A stretch of 50,000 nt of DNA, from NCBI RefSeq assembly GCF_963678635.1, contig NW_026971318.1, positions 1 to 50,000 of the forward strand, read 5' to 3'. Shown in pieces: positions 49,745 to 50,000 of this stretch; the stretch's first letter is position 1; the number at the start of each line of letters is the position of its first letter. The notes beneath the pieces are model-generated. The model was not told the DNA's origin. It saw only the letters and a list, made by a program, of their open reading frames with translations, and searched no databases. Both the position numbers and the translations under genes were made by a program. The DNA is from Symsagittifera roscoffensis (Eukaryota > Xenacoelomorpha > Acoela > Convolutidae).

Positions 49745-50000
49745 GTATTGATGGTCTGAAAATCACTCACATTAAGGTCTTATCTGGGATTTTTGAGATC
49801 GTATAATTTGATGATTTAGTTGGAAAATTCATCGAAAATTTTAGTCATGTAGTTGAAAAATAAATAACGGCATGTTGCGCGAGCTTTTTGCGAGATAATC
49901 AACTGATATCAGTAAGAACATGAAAAAAAACCCAAGATATTTTTGGTGAAATTCAAAAGCATTTTTTTAAGATAATTAGTCGACTGTTGTAATTTTGATG
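49745..50000 (+). other. Intron 2 (partial) of the protease homologue
   Basis: AT-rich sequence after the donor. No acceptor followed by protease-like coding is seen before the window ends. Confidence 0.5.

Overview
The window is eukaryotic and animal-like. It is AT-rich, the one host gene is split by a canonical GT-AG intron that carries C, CT and AC microsatellites, and almost everything else is a retroelement. The host gene looks like an invertebrate trypsin-family serine protease homologue; arthropod is my best guess and is inference only.

Bases 1-48123 are a head-to-tail tandem array of one giant LTR retroelement, read entirely on the minus strand with a period of about 18.5 kb. Three 410-bp direct repeats (10683-11092, 29197-29606, 47714-48123) are my proposed LTRs. 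The right border at 48123 is real, because the repeated sequence stops there and unique host DNA begins. The array runs off the left edge. I call the units A (left, 5' half only), B (middle) and C (right, complete).

In transcription order (right to left) each unit has: LTR; a putative primer-binding site; a 1.2-kb leader with a conserved 77-aa ORF and repeated hairpins; a 155-codon basic ORF overlapping the gag start; one uninterrupted 2740-aa Gag-Pol ORF (Gag with a CCHC knuckle, aspartic protease, reverse transcriptase, RNase H, DDE integrase with a GPY module: Ty3/Gypsy, Metaviridae, type); a 0.45-kb gap with a TATA-like box and a 13-bp repeat; then six tightly packed ORFs (50 codons without ATG, 76 aa hydrophobic, 62 aa hydrophobic, 377-codon ORF Y with no methionine, 872-aa envelope-like glycoprotein, 602-aa ORF Z); then a 1.6-kb 3' noncoding part with strong splice signals; then the next LTR. 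With both LTRs a unit is about 18.9 kb, large for the group.

Unit C has all large ORFs open and, by eye, identical LTRs. Unit B has a one-base loss in the integrase and a four-base loss in ORF Z. Unit A has an intact Gag-Pol and the only intact copy of the 155-codon ORF, and is diverged from B and C (about 33 amino-acid changes in 2740, counted by eye). Divergence between adjacent repeats falls sharply near 12860, inside ORF Z, which suggests recombination within the array.

Bases 48124-50000 are host DNA with the first two coding exons of a serine protease homologue whose catalytic His is replaced by Trp. Its start lies about 740 bp from the array and it is transcribed away from it.

The most unusual feature is the five- to six-ORF 3' module. 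It combines an envelope-like glycoprotein with a PTAP motif in its tail, two tiny membrane proteins, and two unrecognised proteins with disordered N-termini, one of which cannot start at AUG without splicing. All comparisons were made by eye, with no database search.
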